Source: Candidatus Thiocaldithrix dubininis | GTDB taxonomy: Bacteria; Pseudomonadota; Gammaproteobacteria; Thiotrichales; Thiotrichaceae | NCBI GenBank assembly: GCA_029972135.1 | Contig: CP124755.1 | Span: 372,001 to 436,000 of the forward strand | DNA length: 64,000 nt | Reading direction: 5' to 3' | Shown here: piece after piece, positions 1 to 9,820 of the stretch | How the letters are laid out: each line of letters opens with the position of its first letter | Numbering within the stretch: position 1 is the stretch's first letter | Position numbers and translations under genes: made by a program | Notes under the pieces: generated by a model | Told to the model about the DNA's origin: nothing | Database searches by the model: none | What the model saw: the letters and a program-made list of their open reading frames with translations, nothing else

Positions 1-30
1 AGTTAAGATTTTTACTGTTACAATTGCCGC

Positions 31-1131
31 ATGTCAGGAAATAGCTTTGGAAAATTATTTACCGTTACCTCCTTTGGTGAGAGTCACGGTCCCGCCATTG
101 GCTGCATCGTAGATGGCTGCCCGCCCGGGCTTGCGCTTAGTGAAGCTGATATTCAGATTGATTTAGATCGCCGTAAACCCGGTCAAAGTCGGCATACCAC
201 ACAACGCCGTGAAGCGGATGAGGTGCAGATTTTATCCGGTGTGTTTGAGGGTAAGACAACGGGTACACCGATTGCCTTAATCATTCAAAATACGGATCAG
301 CGGTCAAAAGATTATTCGGATATTCTGGACCGCTTTCGTCCGGGGCATGCGGATTACACGTATTATAAAAAATACGGTTTGCGGGATTATCGAGGTGGTG
401 GTCGTTCGTCGGCGCGTGAAACAGCCATGCGCGTTGCCGCTGGGGCAATTGCTAAAAAGTGGTTACAAGCGCGTTATGGCGTTGTGATTCGTGGCTATCT
501 CTCACAACTGGGTTCGATTGTTGCTGAGCAATTGAACTGGGACGAAATTGGTAATAATCCTTTTTTCTGCCCAGATGCCAGCAAAGTAGCGGCTATGGAA
601 GACTATATGGATGCCTTGCGCAAGGAAGGTAATTCTGTTGGGGCAAAAATTACCGTGGTGGCGGCGAATGTTCCACCGGGTTGGGGTGAACCCATTTTTG
701 ATCGTTTAGATGCAGATATTGCGCACGCCATGATGTCGATTAATGCGGCGAAAGGTGTGGAAATCGGTGCGGGCTTTGCTTGTGTGGCACAGAAAGGCAC
801 AGAACACCGCGATGAAATCACGATGCAAGGCTTTCTTAGCAATCAAGCAGGCGGCATTTTAGGCGGCATTTCGTCTGGGCAAGAAATTATTGTACACACT
901 GCGTTTAAACCGACGTCTAGTATGCGGATACCGGGACGCACGGTTAACTTAGACGGTGAAGCAGTGGAAGTGATTACCAAAGGTCGGCATGACCCTTGTG
1001 TGGGTATTCGTGCCACGCCTATTTGTGAAGCAATGTTAGCCATTACCTTAATGGATCATGCGTTACGCCACCGTGCCCAAAATGCGGATGTGGTGACTAC
1101 CTTACCCACAATTCCGGGCAAGGTAGAATAA
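31..1131 (+). CDS. aroC: Chorismate synthase
   Basis: Converts 5-enolpyruvylshikimate-3-phosphate to chorismate, the last step of the shikimate pathway, using reduced FMN in the cytoplasm. The 366-residue protein has the usual bacterial length. Family motifs are visible: GESHG at residues 16-20, RPGHAD at 103-108 and the [12 protein letters not shown] block at 121-132, which line the FMN and substrate pocket. The ATG at 31 is the natural family start (MSGNSFGK), although no good ribosome binding site is seen in the 30 bases available upstream. It is followed convergently by a small lipoprotein gene, so it ends its transcription unit here. Confidence 0.97.
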   Translation: MSGNSFGKLFTVTSFGESHGPAIGCIVDGCPPGLALSEADIQIDLDRRKPGQSRHTTQRREADEVQILSGVFEGKTTGTPIALIIQNTDQRSKDYSDILDRFRPGHADYTYYKKYGLRDYRGGGRSSARETAMRVAAGAIAKKWLQARYGVVIRGYLSQLGSIVAEQLNWDEIGNNPFFCPDASKVAAMEDYMDALRKEGNSVGAKITVVAANVPPGWGEPIFDRLDADIAHAMMSINAAKGVEIGAGFACVAQKGTEHRDEITMQGFLSNQAGGILGGISSGQEIIVHTAFKPTSSMRIPGRTVNLDGEAVEVITKGRHDPCVGIRATPICEAMLAITLMDHALRHRAQNADVVTTLPTIPGKVE

Positions 1132-1141
1132 GCTTAATGAA

Positions 1142-1447
1142 CTAATAGCGACCGGGATCGCGGTATCTGCCGGGATCACGGCGATTATGGTCATAATAGC
1201 GGCGGTCATCACGTTTGCTATGTCCATAACCGTGCCGAGGTGGCGGTACAACCACTACGCGACGGGGCGGCGGTACAACCACTACAGGGCGATGATAGCC
1301 GTGTCCATAATGCGGGCGTCCATGATAATAACCGCCGCTGTTATAACTAATGGATACGGATTCGCCGTGGTGTGGATTGTGACAGCCAGTTAACGCCAAT
1401 GCACCGCCTAGCATTAACGCAACTAACCCAAAACGATAAAGACGCAT
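1142..1447 (-). CDS. Small His/Tyr/Pro-rich lipoprotein, function unknown
   Basis: A 101-residue protein with a lipoprotein signal: basic N-terminus, hydrophobic core and lipobox LTGC at residues 19-22, so the mature protein should start with a lipidated Cys22. The mature part is rich in His, Tyr, Arg and Gly and carries two tandem copies of a VVVVPPPR unit, followed by an RDPGRY-repeat C-terminus. An AGGAG ribosome binding site precedes the ATG. Similar short, basic, low-complexity lipoproteins are common in proteobacteria but have no established role. The His-rich composition might bind metal; that is a guess. It is divergent from the MFS gene. Confidence 0.7.
   Translation of the reverse strand: MRLYRFGLVALMLGGALALTGCHNPHHGESVSISYNSGGYYHGRPHYGHGYHRPVVVVPPPRRVVVVPPPRHGYGHSKRDDRRYYDHNRRDPGRYRDPGRY
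1242..1285. repeat. 27-bp-period direct repeat inside the lipoprotein gene
   Basis: The 17-base string GGCGGTACAACCACTAC occurs at 1242-1258 and again at 1269-1285, a 27-base (nine-codon) period. It encodes the doubled VVVVPPPR unit of the lipoprotein. Such an in-frame repeat could vary in copy number by slippage. Confidence 0.75.
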
Positions 1448-1516
1448 CTGCGTTTACTCCTGTTTATTAGGGAATGGGGTTTTTTACTTAGTGTCATTTT
1501 AGCGATAAAAAGTTCT

Positions 1517-2686
1517 GTGAATACCTCAATACCTTATGCTCGCTTATCTAGCTTTTACTTTATTTATTTTGCGGCTTTAGGCGTATTTGTACCCTATTGG
1601 ACGGTGTATTTAGCCGATGTAAAAGGTTTTTCTGCCCTGCAAATTGGCGAAATTATGGCGCTGTTTATGGGAACTAAAGTGTTAGCGCCGTTAGTGTGGG
1701 GTTGGTTAGTCGATCATCATGGGCAGCGTTTAAGATGGATTCAACTTGCCAGTTTTCTAACGATTCTTTGTTTTGCACTGGTTTATCAAGCCACGAGTTT
1801 TTTAGATTATTTACTTTTAGTTGCAGGATTTGGTTTTTTTTGGAACGCTCCTTTACCGCAATTTGAAGCTTTAACCTTGAATCATTTAGGTTTACACGTT
1901 AAACGTTATAGTGCGATTCGCTTATGGGGTTCGATTGGTTTTATTCTGGCGGTGATTAGTTTACCACTGTTGATTAATCGTTATGGTTTGACGGTTGTCT
2001 TGCATGTGCAACTGCTGCTGTTTATTGCCATTTTTCTCAGTACATGGTTGGTTAGTGATAAAACCCCTGTTGCAGCGCCACATCTGCAAGCTAAAGTCAG
2101 CTTAACTGACATATTAAAACACCCTAGTATTAGTTTATGGTTAGCCGCTTGTGTCTTACAGCAAGCCAGTCATGGCGCTTATTATAATTTTTTGAGTTTA
2201 TATTTAGCTGATGTCGGGTATAACGCTTGGCTGATTAGCAGTTTATGGGCATTGGGTGTATTAGCCGAAGTCTTGTTATTTTTGTTGATGTCGCCACTCA
2301 TGCATAAGTTTGGCGCAGAACGCTTATTTGTGCTGGCGTTAGGGTTAACAGCGCTGCGCTGGTTAGTTTTAGGTGAGTTTGTGCAAACTTTGCCGCTCTT
2401 AATTTTGGCGCAATTATTACATGCTGCTACTTATGGTTTATTTCATGCTTCGGCGATTCATATAGTGCATCATATTTTTCCCAGTGCCTTACAAGGGCGT
2501 GGACAAGCCCTATATTCCGGGGTTAGTTATGGTTTAGGCGGTGCATTAGGCAGTTTAATCAGTGGTTATACTTGGTATCAATTTGGCGCAGCTCAAAGTT
2601 TTTATGTATCAAGTATACTGGTAACGCTGGGCTTAGTTTTTAGTTTATATGCAATGCGGGGAGTACAGCGTTTGTATGTCGCTTGA
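1517..2686 (+). CDS. MFS transporter, HcaT/nucleoside-symporter-like family
   Basis: A 389-residue integral membrane protein with about 12 hydrophobic segments, typical of a major facilitator. The N-terminus (SSFYFIYFAALGVFVPYW) and the block GWLVDHHGQR after the second helix resemble the MFS_1_like group that includes HcaT (3-phenylpropionate permease) and related proteobacterial proteins. The substrate cannot be read from sequence. Translation appears to start at a GTG with a weak ribosome binding site. The 3' end overlaps the preferred start of birA by 11 bases, suggesting coupled translation into the birA-coaX-SPOR chain. Confidence 0.8.
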   Translation: MNTSIPYARLSSFYFIYFAALGVFVPYWTVYLADVKGFSALQIGEIMALFMGTKVLAPLVWGWLVDHHGQRLRWIQLASFLTILCFALVYQATSFLDYLLLVAGFGFFWNAPLPQFEALTLNHLGLHVKRYSAIRLWGSIGFILAVISLPLLINRYGLTVVLHVQLLLFIAIFLSTWLVSDKTPVAAPHLQAKVSLTDILKHPSISLWLAACVLQQASHGAYYNFLSLYLADVGYNAWLISSLWALGVLAEVLLFLLMSPLMHKFGAERLFVLALGLTALRWLVLGEFVQTLPLLILAQLLHAATYGLFHASAIHIVHHIFPSALQGRGQALYSGVSYGLGGALGSLISGYTWYQFGAAQSFYVSSILVTLGLVFSLYAMRGVQRLYVA

Positions 2687-3455
2687 ACCATTAGCGTTAG
2701 AGCAAATTCAGGGGTTACTCACACCAACAGCTACCACCTTATTTCCACAACTCCAAATTTTTAAACAATTGCCATCAACCAACCAATGGTTGTTAGATCA
2801 CGGGCAATGTGGCGATGTGTGTTTAACCGAGCAGCAAACGGCTGGGCGCGGGCGCCGTGGGCGTGTGTGGGATTCTCCCGCAGGCTTGAATATTTATTTA
2901 TCGCTCAAATATTGCTTTGCAGCGATACCCGAGCATTTGGGTATGTTAGGGCTAAGTATTGGCTTAAGCGTGGCAGAGGCGTTAGCACAGTGCGGAATTT
3001 GTCAACACGGGGTCAAATGGCCGAATGATATTTACATTCAGCAGCAAAAAGTCGGCGGTATTTTGTTGGAAGCAGTGGGGGCATTACAGCAAGTTGTCGT
3101 CGGTATTGGCTTAAATGTGAATGTGCAGCCGCAGCATAACCCATTGATTACACAGCCTTGGACGAGTTTAGCCGCTGCACAAGGGCAGACCCTAAATCGC
3201 AATCGTTTAATTGCTGCGTTATTAAATCAATTAGGTGCAGATTTTCAAACCTTTTCCACCTTAAATATGGCAGAATTCCAGCGTCATTGGCAGCGTTGGG
3301 ATGTATTGGATCAACAACCTGTACGAGTCATGGCAGGCAATGAACAGTATGAAGGTATCGCTTGCGGCATTGATAGTCAGGGGCAATTACGCTTACAACG
3401 CCCAAACGGCAGTATTACTACCTTTTCTTCAGCGGATGTATCGGTGCGAATGTGA
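2676..3455 (+). CDS. birA: Biotin--[acetyl-CoA-carboxylase] ligase, no DNA-binding domain
   Basis: Activates biotin to biotinyl-AMP and transfers it to the biotin carboxyl carrier protein of acetyl-CoA carboxylase. In this 259-residue form the biotinyl-AMP loop GRGRRG is at residues 57-62 and KWPND at 114-118, followed by KVGGILLE; a short C-terminal SH3-like domain ends the protein. The E. coli enzyme (321 residues) has an N-terminal helix-turn-helix that is absent here, so this is a monofunctional ligase rather than a repressor. I prefer the ATG at 2676 (MSLEPLAL) over 2649: GGGGAG lies 13 bases upstream and the longer start gives an unrelated N-terminus inside the MFS gene. It overlaps coaX by four bases. 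Confidence 0.92.
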   Translation: MSLEPLALEQIQGLLTPTATTLFPQLQIFKQLPSTNQWLLDHGQCGDVCLTEQQTAGRGRRGRVWDSPAGLNIYLSLKYCFAAIPEHLGMLGLSIGLSVAEALAQCGICQHGVKWPNDIYIQQQKVGGILLEAVGALQQVVVGIGLNVNVQPQHNPLITQPWTSLAAAQGQTLNRNRLIAALLNQLGADFQTFSTLNMAEFQRHWQRWDVLDQQPVRVMAGNEQYEGIACGIDSQGQLRLQRPNGSITTFSSADVSVRM

Positions 3456-4216
3456 CAATTTTGCTGGTGGATGCGGGCAATTCACGCCTGAAGTGGTCTG
3501 AACTTTCAGTCACAGGGGTTTTATCAACGCAATATGCACAGGCTTATGCGGATCGTCCAGCCTTGGCAGCATTTATTGATTTACTAGAGAGTTATCCAAA
3601 CGTAACACATATTACCTTAGTGCATGTTTTAACTCATTTATTTGCTGAGAGCGTACACGCTTTATGTATTGAACGCGGTATTGCCTTGCAGTTAGTTCGT
3701 TCGCAAGCCCAAGGCTATGGTATTCAGTCAGGCTATCGAGAACCTGCACGGTTAGGTACGGATCGTTTTGTTGGGTTAATTGCTGCTCATCAGTTGGCCA
3801 AACCCCAGCCTTGTATTGTGATTGATTGCGGAACAGCCGTGACTTTAGATGCAATTGATGCACACGGTAAGCATTTAGGCGGGGTAATTTTTCCGGGTTT
3901 ACATTTATCTGCTGATGCTTTGATTGCCCGCGCACAAGGTAAGCTTAGCGTGGCATTTGATGAAGATATGAGCGTATTAGCCGATCATACTAGCCAAGCA
4001 ATTGGCAGCGGTTGTTTATTTGCGTTACTAGGGGCGATTGAGGGAATTAGCGCCCGTATGCAAACGGCTTTTACCCAACCGGCTAAACGTATTTTAACTG
4101 GGGGAGATGCCACAACTTTACAGCCTTGGTTACAAGGTGCTTATCAAATTGAAACGGACTTATTAATGCAAGGGCTGCGCTATATCACGCTGGAGGATGC
4201 GTGTACTACGCCTTAA
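3452..4216 (+). CDS. coaX: Type III pantothenate kinase
   Basis: Phosphorylates pantothenate, the first committed step of coenzyme A synthesis. The 254-residue protein has the acetate-kinase-fold signatures of CoaX: DAGNSRLKW at residues 7-15 (phosphate binding), GTDR at 102-105, DCGTAVT at 125-131 and IFPG at 146-149. The start is a GTG that overlaps the birA stop codon (GTGA), a translational-coupling arrangement. A birA-coaX pairing is common in proteobacteria; here it extends into a SPOR-domain gene that begins 16 bases before the coaX stop. Confidence 0.95.
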   Translation: MTILLVDAGNSRLKWSELSVTGVLSTQYAQAYADRPALAAFIDLLESYPNVTHITLVHVLTHLFAESVHALCIERGIALQLVRSQAQGYGIQSGYREPARLGTDRFVGLIAAHQLAKPQPCIVIDCGTAVTLDAIDAHGKHLGGVIFPGLHLSADALIARAQGKLSVAFDEDMSVLADHTSQAIGSGCLFALLGAIEGISARMQTAFTQPAKRILTGGDATTLQPWLQGAYQIETDLLMQGLRYITLEDACTTP

Positions 4217-4845
4217 TTCTGTTAATTGTTTTAAATGCGGGCTTTTTGTTGTGGAATAATTTTCTAGCACCACAGCAAGACCTTACGCCACCACCGCTAA
4301 CGCAAACGGGTGTTAGTAGCCTGCAATTGCGCACAGATATTGAGCAAACTGTTTACAAAAGTACGGAAAATGAACAAAGCACTTGTTATACCTTAGGCCC
4401 GTATAATTCTGAAAAAGCGGCAAGCTTAGTTGCTGATAAGATTAAAGCCTTAGGCTTAGCGGTGACCATGCGTCCTATGCGCAGTATGGAAACCTTAAAT
4501 TTTCTGGTTTATATCGCGCCACAAGCCAATACTGCACAAGCGGAGCAGATTGTGAGTGACATTAAGAAATTTGCGGTGGCAGATGTGTTAGTTGTGCCAG
4601 AAGGTCCGTATAAAAATGCCATTTCTTTGGGATTTTTCAGTAACTTAAACAAAGCCAAGCGTCATGCAGAATATATTCGTTATTTAGGCTATGATGCGCG
4701 ATATACAGAACAACAAGCGGCGCGTGAAGTATTTTGGTTGGATTATGACGAACCATTTGGAGCTAATACACCTGTGTTAGCGTGGAGCGCTGCTATCGAC
4801 AAAAGCTCTGAAGTACAACGCATTCCGCGAGCTTGCGTACATTAA
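4201..4845 (+). CDS. Membrane-anchored SPOR-domain protein
   Basis: The 214-residue protein starts with one hydrophobic segment (roughly residues 3-20) and no cleavage motif, so it is probably an inner-membrane anchor with a periplasmic remainder. Residues about 60-130 and 137-185 resemble SPOR-type repeats (YTLGPYNSEKAA, then SLGFFSNLNKAKRHAEYI). SPOR domains bind septal peptidoglycan lacking stem peptides. Location behind birA-coaX is a frequent context for such proteins. The GTG start overlaps coaX by 16 bases; no stronger start is seen. A specific division role is inferred only. Confidence 0.78.
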   Translation: MYYALILLIVLNAGFLLWNNFLAPQQDLTPPPLTQTGVSSLQLRTDIEQTVYKSTENEQSTCYTLGPYNSEKAASLVADKIKALGLAVTMRPMRSMETLNFLVYIAPQANTAQAEQIVSDIKKFAVADVLVVPEGPYKNAISLGFFSNLNKAKRHAEYIRYLGYDARYTEQQAAREVFWLDYDEPFGANTPVLAWSAAIDKSSEVQRIPRACVH

Positions 4846-4900
4846 ATAATGTCTTTTGCTTAATCTAGGGTATGAAACCCGGCGTACAAGGAACAACAGC

Positions 4901-6142
4901 ATGCCAAGAACCCGTCGCCGTCATCAACTATTGAGTATGGTTTGCTTGCTAAGTACGGTATGGCTCAGTGCTTGCCAGCAAGAAGATCCCAATGCTGCGA
5001 AGAAAGCGCCTCCCAAAGAAGCCGAAGTCGGCGTTATGCACTTGCAAACCCAAGACGTCGTGTTAACCAATGAATTACCCGGGCGGGTGGTTGCTGCGCA
5101 AACCGCAGAAGTGCGCCCGCAAGTCAGCGGTATTATTCAAAGCCAATTATTCGAGGCAGGTTCAGAAGTACGCAAAGGCACGCCGCTGTATCAAATTGAT
5201 AACAGTACCTATCAAGTGGCTTTAGAAACCGCACAAGCCCAATTAGCTAAAGCCCAGGCTAACTTAGAAACGGCCATCACGAAAAATCGGCGTAATCAAG
5301 CGTTAGTTGAGCGTGGGTTAATTAGCCGTGATAGCTACGACGACCAAGCGACCGAAGTTAAGCAAGCGCAAGCGGATGTGGAAGTGGCCAAAGCCGCCAT
5401 TAAAACCGCTAAAATTAATTTAGCTTACAGTACGATTAAAGCGCCGATTACGGGTTATGTGGGTAAATCAGTGGTTACGCCGGGTTCGTTAGTGACGGCT
5501 AATCAAGCCACCGCGTTAGCGACCATGCAAAGCCTTGACCCGATTTGGGTGGATATCACTTTAGCCAGTACCGATTTTGTCAGCGGCAAAAATGCTATTA
5601 CGCCACAAGTTAGTTTAGTGTTACCGAACGGCGCGGCTTATAGTCAAACTGGGCATTTAGCCTTTACGGATACTAGCGTGGATAAAGCCACGGGTGCATT
5701 AACCGTGCGTGCTGAATTTGATAATCCACAACGCCAATTATTGCCGGGTATGTTCGTCAGAGCACGTTTAGAAACAGGCGAACAAAAAGCGGCGTTATTA
5801 GTGCCACAGCAAGCGGTTTCACGTAAAGCCAATGGTGATGCCAGTGTTTGGTTATTGAATAGTAGCGAGAATACTGTAAATCCCACAGTGGTTAAAACGG
5901 GACAAGCAATAGGGAATAAGTGGCTGATTAATGAAGGTTTAAGCGCGGGCGATCAAATTGTAGTCGATGGTTTCCAAAAAATTAAACCCGGGGCAAAAGT
6001 CAAACCGTTGCCATTAGGCGCAGACGGTAAGCCCTTAAAAGCGGAAGCACCTGCTAAACCGGCTACGCCTGACGCAGTTGAGGTAAAGGTTAGTATGCCC
6101 GCAACCTCGGGCGCACCTGCTACTCCCAGTCAAGCCAAATAA
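4901..6142 (+). CDS. RND efflux membrane-fusion (periplasmic adaptor) lipoprotein, AcrA-like
   Basis: Periplasmic adaptor linking an RND pump to an outer-membrane channel. The 413-residue product has a lipoprotein signal with lipobox LSAC ending at Cys25. It then has a biotinyl-lipoyl-like half (VRPQVSGIIQ), an alpha-helical hairpin rich in Ala, Gln and Lys (roughly residues 110-180), the second lipoyl half (TIKAPITGYVGK) and beta-barrel regions. The C-terminus is a Pro/Ala/Lys-rich tail. I chose the ATG at 4901 because AAGGA sits eight bases upstream and it gives a normal signal peptide; an in-frame TTG at 4856 is less likely. The acrB-like gene follows after 12 bases. Confidence 0.93.
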   Translation: MPRTRRRHQLLSMVCLLSTVWLSACQQEDPNAAKKAPPKEAEVGVMHLQTQDVVLTNELPGRVVAAQTAEVRPQVSGIIQSQLFEAGSEVRKGTPLYQIDNSTYQVALETAQAQLAKAQANLETAITKNRRNQALVERGLISRDSYDDQATEVKQAQADVEVAKAAIKTAKINLAYSTIKAPITGYVGKSVVTPGSLVTANQATALATMQSLDPIWVDITLASTDFVSGKNAITPQVSLVLPNGAAYSQTGHLAFTDTSVDKATGALTVRAEFDNPQRQLLPGMFVRARLETGEQKAALLVPQQAVSRKANGDASVWLLNSSENTVNPTVVKTGQAIGNKWLINEGLSAGDQIVVDGFQKIKPGAKVKPLPLGADGKPLKAEAPAKPATPDAVEVKVSMPATSGAPATPSQAK

Positions 6143-6154
6143 AGGAGATCAGTG

Positions 6155-9100
6155 ATGTCACGCTTTTTCATTGATCGACCTATTTTTGCTTGGGTTATTG
6201 CGATTGCCATTATGTTAGCAGGCATTCTGGCGATTCCGAATTTGCCGATTGCGCAATACCCGGATATTGCACCGCCAACGATTTCAATTTCGGCTACTTA
6301 TCCCGGTGCGTCGGCGAAAACCGTTGAAGACTCCGTAACGCAAATCATTGAACAGAAAATGACGGGCTTGGATGGCTTGCAATATATGTCCTCAACCAGT
6401 AGTTCGGCGGGCACGGGTAAAGTGGATATTAGCTTTATTGCTGGTACTGACCCGGATATTGCGCAAGTACAGGTACAGAACAAATTGCAGTTGGCGCTGC
6501 CACAATTGCCGGAATCGGTACAGCAGCAAGGTGTTAAAGTTGCAAAGAGTTCAACGGGCTTTTTATTAGTCATTGGCTTTATTTCCGAAGATGGTAGCCT
6601 CACACAAACCGATATTGCCGATTACATTACGACCAATGTGCAAGATTCCTTAAGCCGAGTGGAAGGGGTAGGCAATACCCAAGTCTTCGGTGCGCCGTAT
6701 GCCATGCGTATTTGGTTAGATCCGCTGAAATTAACCAATTATAAAATCACAACTTCTGAAATAAAGTCAGCGATTCAAGCACAAAATACGCAGGTATCTG
6801 CCGGGCAATTAGGCGGTACGCCTGCTGTGCCGGGGCAACAATTAAACGCTACCGTAACCGCGCAATCGCGTTTACAAACACCGGAGCAATTTAAAGCGAT
6901 TGTCTTAAAAACTGCGCCAGACGGTGCTGTAATTCGTTTAAGCGATGTGGCTAAGGTTGAATTAGGCAGTGAAAATTACGACGTAATTTCGCGTTATAAA
7001 GGCAATCCAGCTTCGGGTTTAGCCGTTACCTTAGCCAGCGGTGCAAATGCTTTAGATACGGCGGAAGCGGTTAAAGCTAAGTTAAATGAACTGACTGCCT
7101 TTTTTCCTAGCGGCTTAAAAGCGGTAATTCCCTACGATTCTTCACCGTTTATTCGTATTTCGATTGAGGGTGTGGTGCATACCCTGATTGAAGCGATTAT
7201 TTTAGTGTTTATCGTTATGCTGGTGTTCTTACAGAACCTACGCGCTACCTTAATTCCTACTATTACTGTGCCTGTGGTGTTATTGGGCACATTAGCAATA
7301 TTAGACATAGCAGGTTATTCGATTAATACCCTCACCATGTTTGGCATGGTGTTAGCCATTGGTTTATTAGTCGATGATGCGATTGTAGTCGTTGAAAACG
7401 TCGAACGCTTAATGGTTGAGGAAAAATTATCACCTCGTGCGGCGACACGTAAGTCAATGGGACAAATTACAGGTGCATTAATTGGGATTGCCTTGGTGCT
7501 TTCGGCAGTGTTTATTCCAATGGCGTTTTTTGGCGGTTCTACCGGGGTTATTTACCGACAATTCTCCATTACGCTGGTTTCGTCTATGGTGTTATCCGTC
7601 TTGGTTGCGCTGATTTTAACGCCAGCCCTAACTGCTACGTTATTGAAACCACCCAAATCCCAGCATGGCGAACACGGTTTTTCCGGTTGGTTTAATCGTA
7701 ATTTCAATCGTGGTAGTAACGGCTATCAGCGTATGGTGGGCGGCATGTTGCGTAAACCGCTGCGTTATTTAGTCATATACGGCTTAATTATTGGCGGCAT
7801 GATTTATTTGTTCTCTAAGTTGCCCACGTCCTTCTTACCGGATGAAGACCAAGGTACGTTATTCGTCCAGATTCAATTGCCGCCGGGGGCAACGCAAGAA
7901 CGCACCTTGCAAGTTATTAAGCAAGTTGAACAGTATTTCCTAGAAAACGAGAAAGATGTATTAAGCAGCCTATTTGCTGTTTCGGGTATGGGTTCTGCCG
8001 GAAATGGGCAAAATGTGGCGCGGGCATTTGTGCGTTTAGTGGATTGGTCAGAACGGAAATCGCCGGATAAAACGGCGCAAGCCGTGGCGGCTAGAGCAAT
8101 GGGTAAATTAAGCAAAATTCGGGATGCGCGGGTGGTGGCGATTGCACCACCAGCGGTACGTGGTTTAGGCAGTTCAGCAGGCTTTGATGTGGAGCTGCAA
8201 GACCGTGCGGGCTTAGGGCATGATGCGCTGATGAGCGCCCGCGACGAATTCTTAAAGAAGGTCTCACAAGACTCGCGTTTGACTGGCGTACGTCCCAATG
8301 GTTTAGATGATACGGCACAATACAGTCTTGACTTAGATATTAGCCAAGCGGGCGCATTAGGTGTGCCCGTTAGTACCATTAATGAAACCTTATCTATGGC
8401 GTGGGGTGGTTCGTATGTTGGCGACTTTATTGATAAAGGGCGTGTGAAAAAAGTCTATGTACAGGGTGAAGCGGCAACTCGTATGCTGCCTGATGATTTA
8501 GACAAATGGTATGTGCGCAATAGCAGCGGCGAAATGGTACCGTTTTCCGCCTTTGCCAAAGGTAAATGGGTCTACGGTTCACCGTTACTTGAACGTTTTA
8601 ACGGTATGTCTGCGGTTGAAGTGGTAGGTGCGCCAGTAGCGGGGGTAAGTTCAGGCACGGCTATGCAAATTGTCGAACAGGCTATTCAAGAACTGCCACC
8701 GGGCATTGGTTATGAATGGACAGGCATGTCCTATCAGGAAAAAGCCTCTGGCTCACAAGCCCCGATGTTATATGCCATTTCGATGTTAGTAGTGTTTTTA
8801 GCTTTGGCTGCGTTATACGAAAGTTGGTCGATTCCCTTTGCCGTTATGTTGGTTGTGCCGTTAGGCGTCGTCGGCGCGTTATTAGCCACTTATAGCCGAG
8901 GGTTAGCAAATGACGTGTATTTCCAAGTCGGTTTATTAACTACCATTGGTTTATCAGCTAAAAACGCTATCTTAATCGTCGAGTTCGCCAAAGAATTAAT
9001 GGATCACGGCATGGGCTTAATGCAAGCCACATTAGAAGCGGTACGTATTCGATTACGTCCCATTCTGATGACCTCATTTGCCTTTATGTTAGGTGTATTG

Positions 9101-9295
9101 CCATTAGTCATTAGCACGGGGGCGGGTTCAGGTAGCCAGCATTCGGTGGGAACAGGTGTCTTAGGGGGTATGATTTCCGCAACCTTACTGGGCATTTTCT
9201 TTGTGCCAGTATTCTTTTTGGTGGTACGCAAAATCTTTCCCGCAAAACCCACTGTATCCGAACAGACAGAACATGAAGCGGTTGTAACGGTTTAA
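6155..9295 (+). CDS. RND efflux pump inner-membrane subunit, HAE1/AcrB-like
   Basis: Proton-driven drug/hydrophobe exporter, 1046 residues, the usual length for the HAE1 family. The N-terminus ([15 protein letters not shown]) is characteristic. [11 protein letters not shown] carries the paired Asp of the proton relay in the fourth transmembrane helix and [11 protein letters not shown] the relay Lys in helix ten. Two large periplasmic loops give the porter domains. AAGGAG at 6142-6147 is spaced seven bases from ATG 6155, better than the preceding in-frame GTG at 6152. No TolC-type channel gene follows; the pair ends at a hairpin. A tripartite pump would have to borrow a channel encoded elsewhere. 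Confidence 0.96.
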   Translation: MSRFFIDRPIFAWVIAIAIMLAGILAIPNLPIAQYPDIAPPTISISATYPGASAKTVEDSVTQIIEQKMTGLDGLQYMSSTSSSAGTGKVDISFIAGTDPDIAQVQVQNKLQLALPQLPESVQQQGVKVAKSSTGFLLVIGFISEDGSLTQTDIADYITTNVQDSLSRVEGVGNTQVFGAPYAMRIWLDPLKLTNYKITTSEIKSAIQAQNTQVSAGQLGGTPAVPGQQLNATVTAQSRLQTPEQFKAIVLKTAPDGAVIRLSDVAKVELGSENYDVISRYKGNPASGLAVTLASGANALDTAEAVKAKLNELTAFFPSGLKAVIPYDSSPFIRISIEGVVHTLIEAIILVFIVMLVFLQNLRATLIPTITVPVVLLGTLAILDIAGYSINTLTMFGMVLAIGLLVDDAIVVVENVERLMVEEKLSPRAATRKSMGQITGALIGIALVLSAVFIPMAFFGGSTGVIYRQFSITLVSSMVLSVLVALILTPALTATLLKPPKSQHGEHGFSGWFNRNFNRGSNGYQRMVGGMLRKPLRYLVIYGLIIGGMIYLFSKLPTSFLPDEDQGTLFVQIQLPPGATQERTLQVIKQVEQYFLENEKDVLSSLFAVSGMGSAGNGQNVARAFVRLVDWSERKSPDKTAQAVAARAMGKLSKIRDARVVAIAPPAVRGLGSSAGFDVELQDRAGLGHDALMSARDEFLKKVSQDSRLTGVRPNGLDDTAQYSLDLDISQAGALGVPVSTINETLSMAWGGSYVGDFIDKGRVKKVYVQGEAATRMLPDDLDKWYVRNSSGEMVPFSAFAKGKWVYGSPLLERFNGMSAVEVVGAPVAGVSSGTAMQIVEQAIQELPPGIGYEWTGMSYQEKASGSQAPMLYAISMLVVFLALAALYESWSIPFAVMLVVPLGVVGALLATYSRGLANDVYFQVGLLTTIGLSAKNAILIVEFAKELMDHGMGLMQATLEAVRIRLRPILMTSFAFMLGVLPLVISTGAGSGSQHSVGTGVLGGMISATLLGIFFVPVFFLVVRKIFPAKPTVSEQTEHEAVVTV

Positions 9296-9307
9296 GCGCA
9301 GGAAAAG

Positions 9308-9334
9308 GGCTGTCTCAAATAGTTTGAAACAGCC
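9308..9334. terminator. Terminator hairpin between the RND operon and the ankyrin gene
   Basis: Arms GGCTGTCTCAAA (9308-9319) and TTTGAAACAGCC (9323-9334) form a 12-base stem with one mismatch and a three-base loop. Convergent genes flank it, so it could act in both directions; the T-rich stretch on either side is short. Confidence 0.65.
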
Positions 9335-9344
9335 TTATTGTGAA

Positions 9345-9713
9345 CTATTTATTTTTCAACAAAGCCATTGCATCGTGATGCCCCATCAGTTCAGCTTGTT
9401 CGTAAGCTGTGCGCCCGTTCACATCACGAACGCTGGGGTCAGCATTATTTCTTAATAACAATTGAATTGCGCCTGTACTACCGGCTTTAGCAGCGGCATG
9501 TAAAGCTGTCCAACCATTACCTTCTTGAGTATTAACTGGAAAACCCGCCGATAAACAAACATTTAAATAAGCTAAGTCATTTTTAGCAGCGGCTTTGTGA
9601 AAACTATCATTACTGCGACAGGTTTGTACAATATCGTCCATACTCGCCTGTGCGCCTTGCATGCCCATTAAACCTAGTGTCAGCAGAACGCTTAAAAATA
9701 GTTTGCGTGACAT
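9345..9713 (-). CDS. Secreted ankyrin-repeat protein
   Basis: A 122-residue protein with a Sec signal peptide (MSRKLFLSVLLTLGLMGMQG, cleavage after AQA) and about two ankyrin repeats in the second half (NGWTALHAAAKAGS, then NGRTAYEQAELMGH). Ankyrin repeats mediate protein-protein contact; in the periplasm the partner is unknown. Two Cys in the mature N-terminal part (VQTCRSND and VCLSAG) could form a disulfide. I chose ATG 9713 because AGGAG lies five bases upstream; the longer reading to 9746 would place a polar extension before the signal peptide. It is monocistronic between two gene ends. Confidence 0.82.
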   Translation of the reverse strand: MSRKLFLSVLLTLGLMGMQGAQASMDDIVQTCRSNDSFHKAAAKNDLAYLNVCLSAGFPVNTQEGNGWTALHAAAKAGSTGAIQLLLRNNADPSVRDVNGRTAYEQAELMGHHDAMALLKNK

Positions 9714-9820
9714 AAAAGCTCCTAGTGTTGTTATTTGACCACTCATGACTATAGCTCTATAAGCTTAAATGTTTTTATAAAATAAATTGATTAATCCTTA
9801 TACAATAATTCGATTAAAAC

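Noticed and set aside
3612..3935. 107-codon minus-strand frame inside coaX
   Set aside because: Fully inside a well-supported gene with all CoaX motifs; no recognisable product.
7873..8379. 168-codon minus-strand reading frame inside the RND pump gene
   Set aside because: It lies wholly within acrB-like coding sequence, shows no domain, has skewed Ser/Cys/Arg composition and no ribosome binding site: an antisense shadow.
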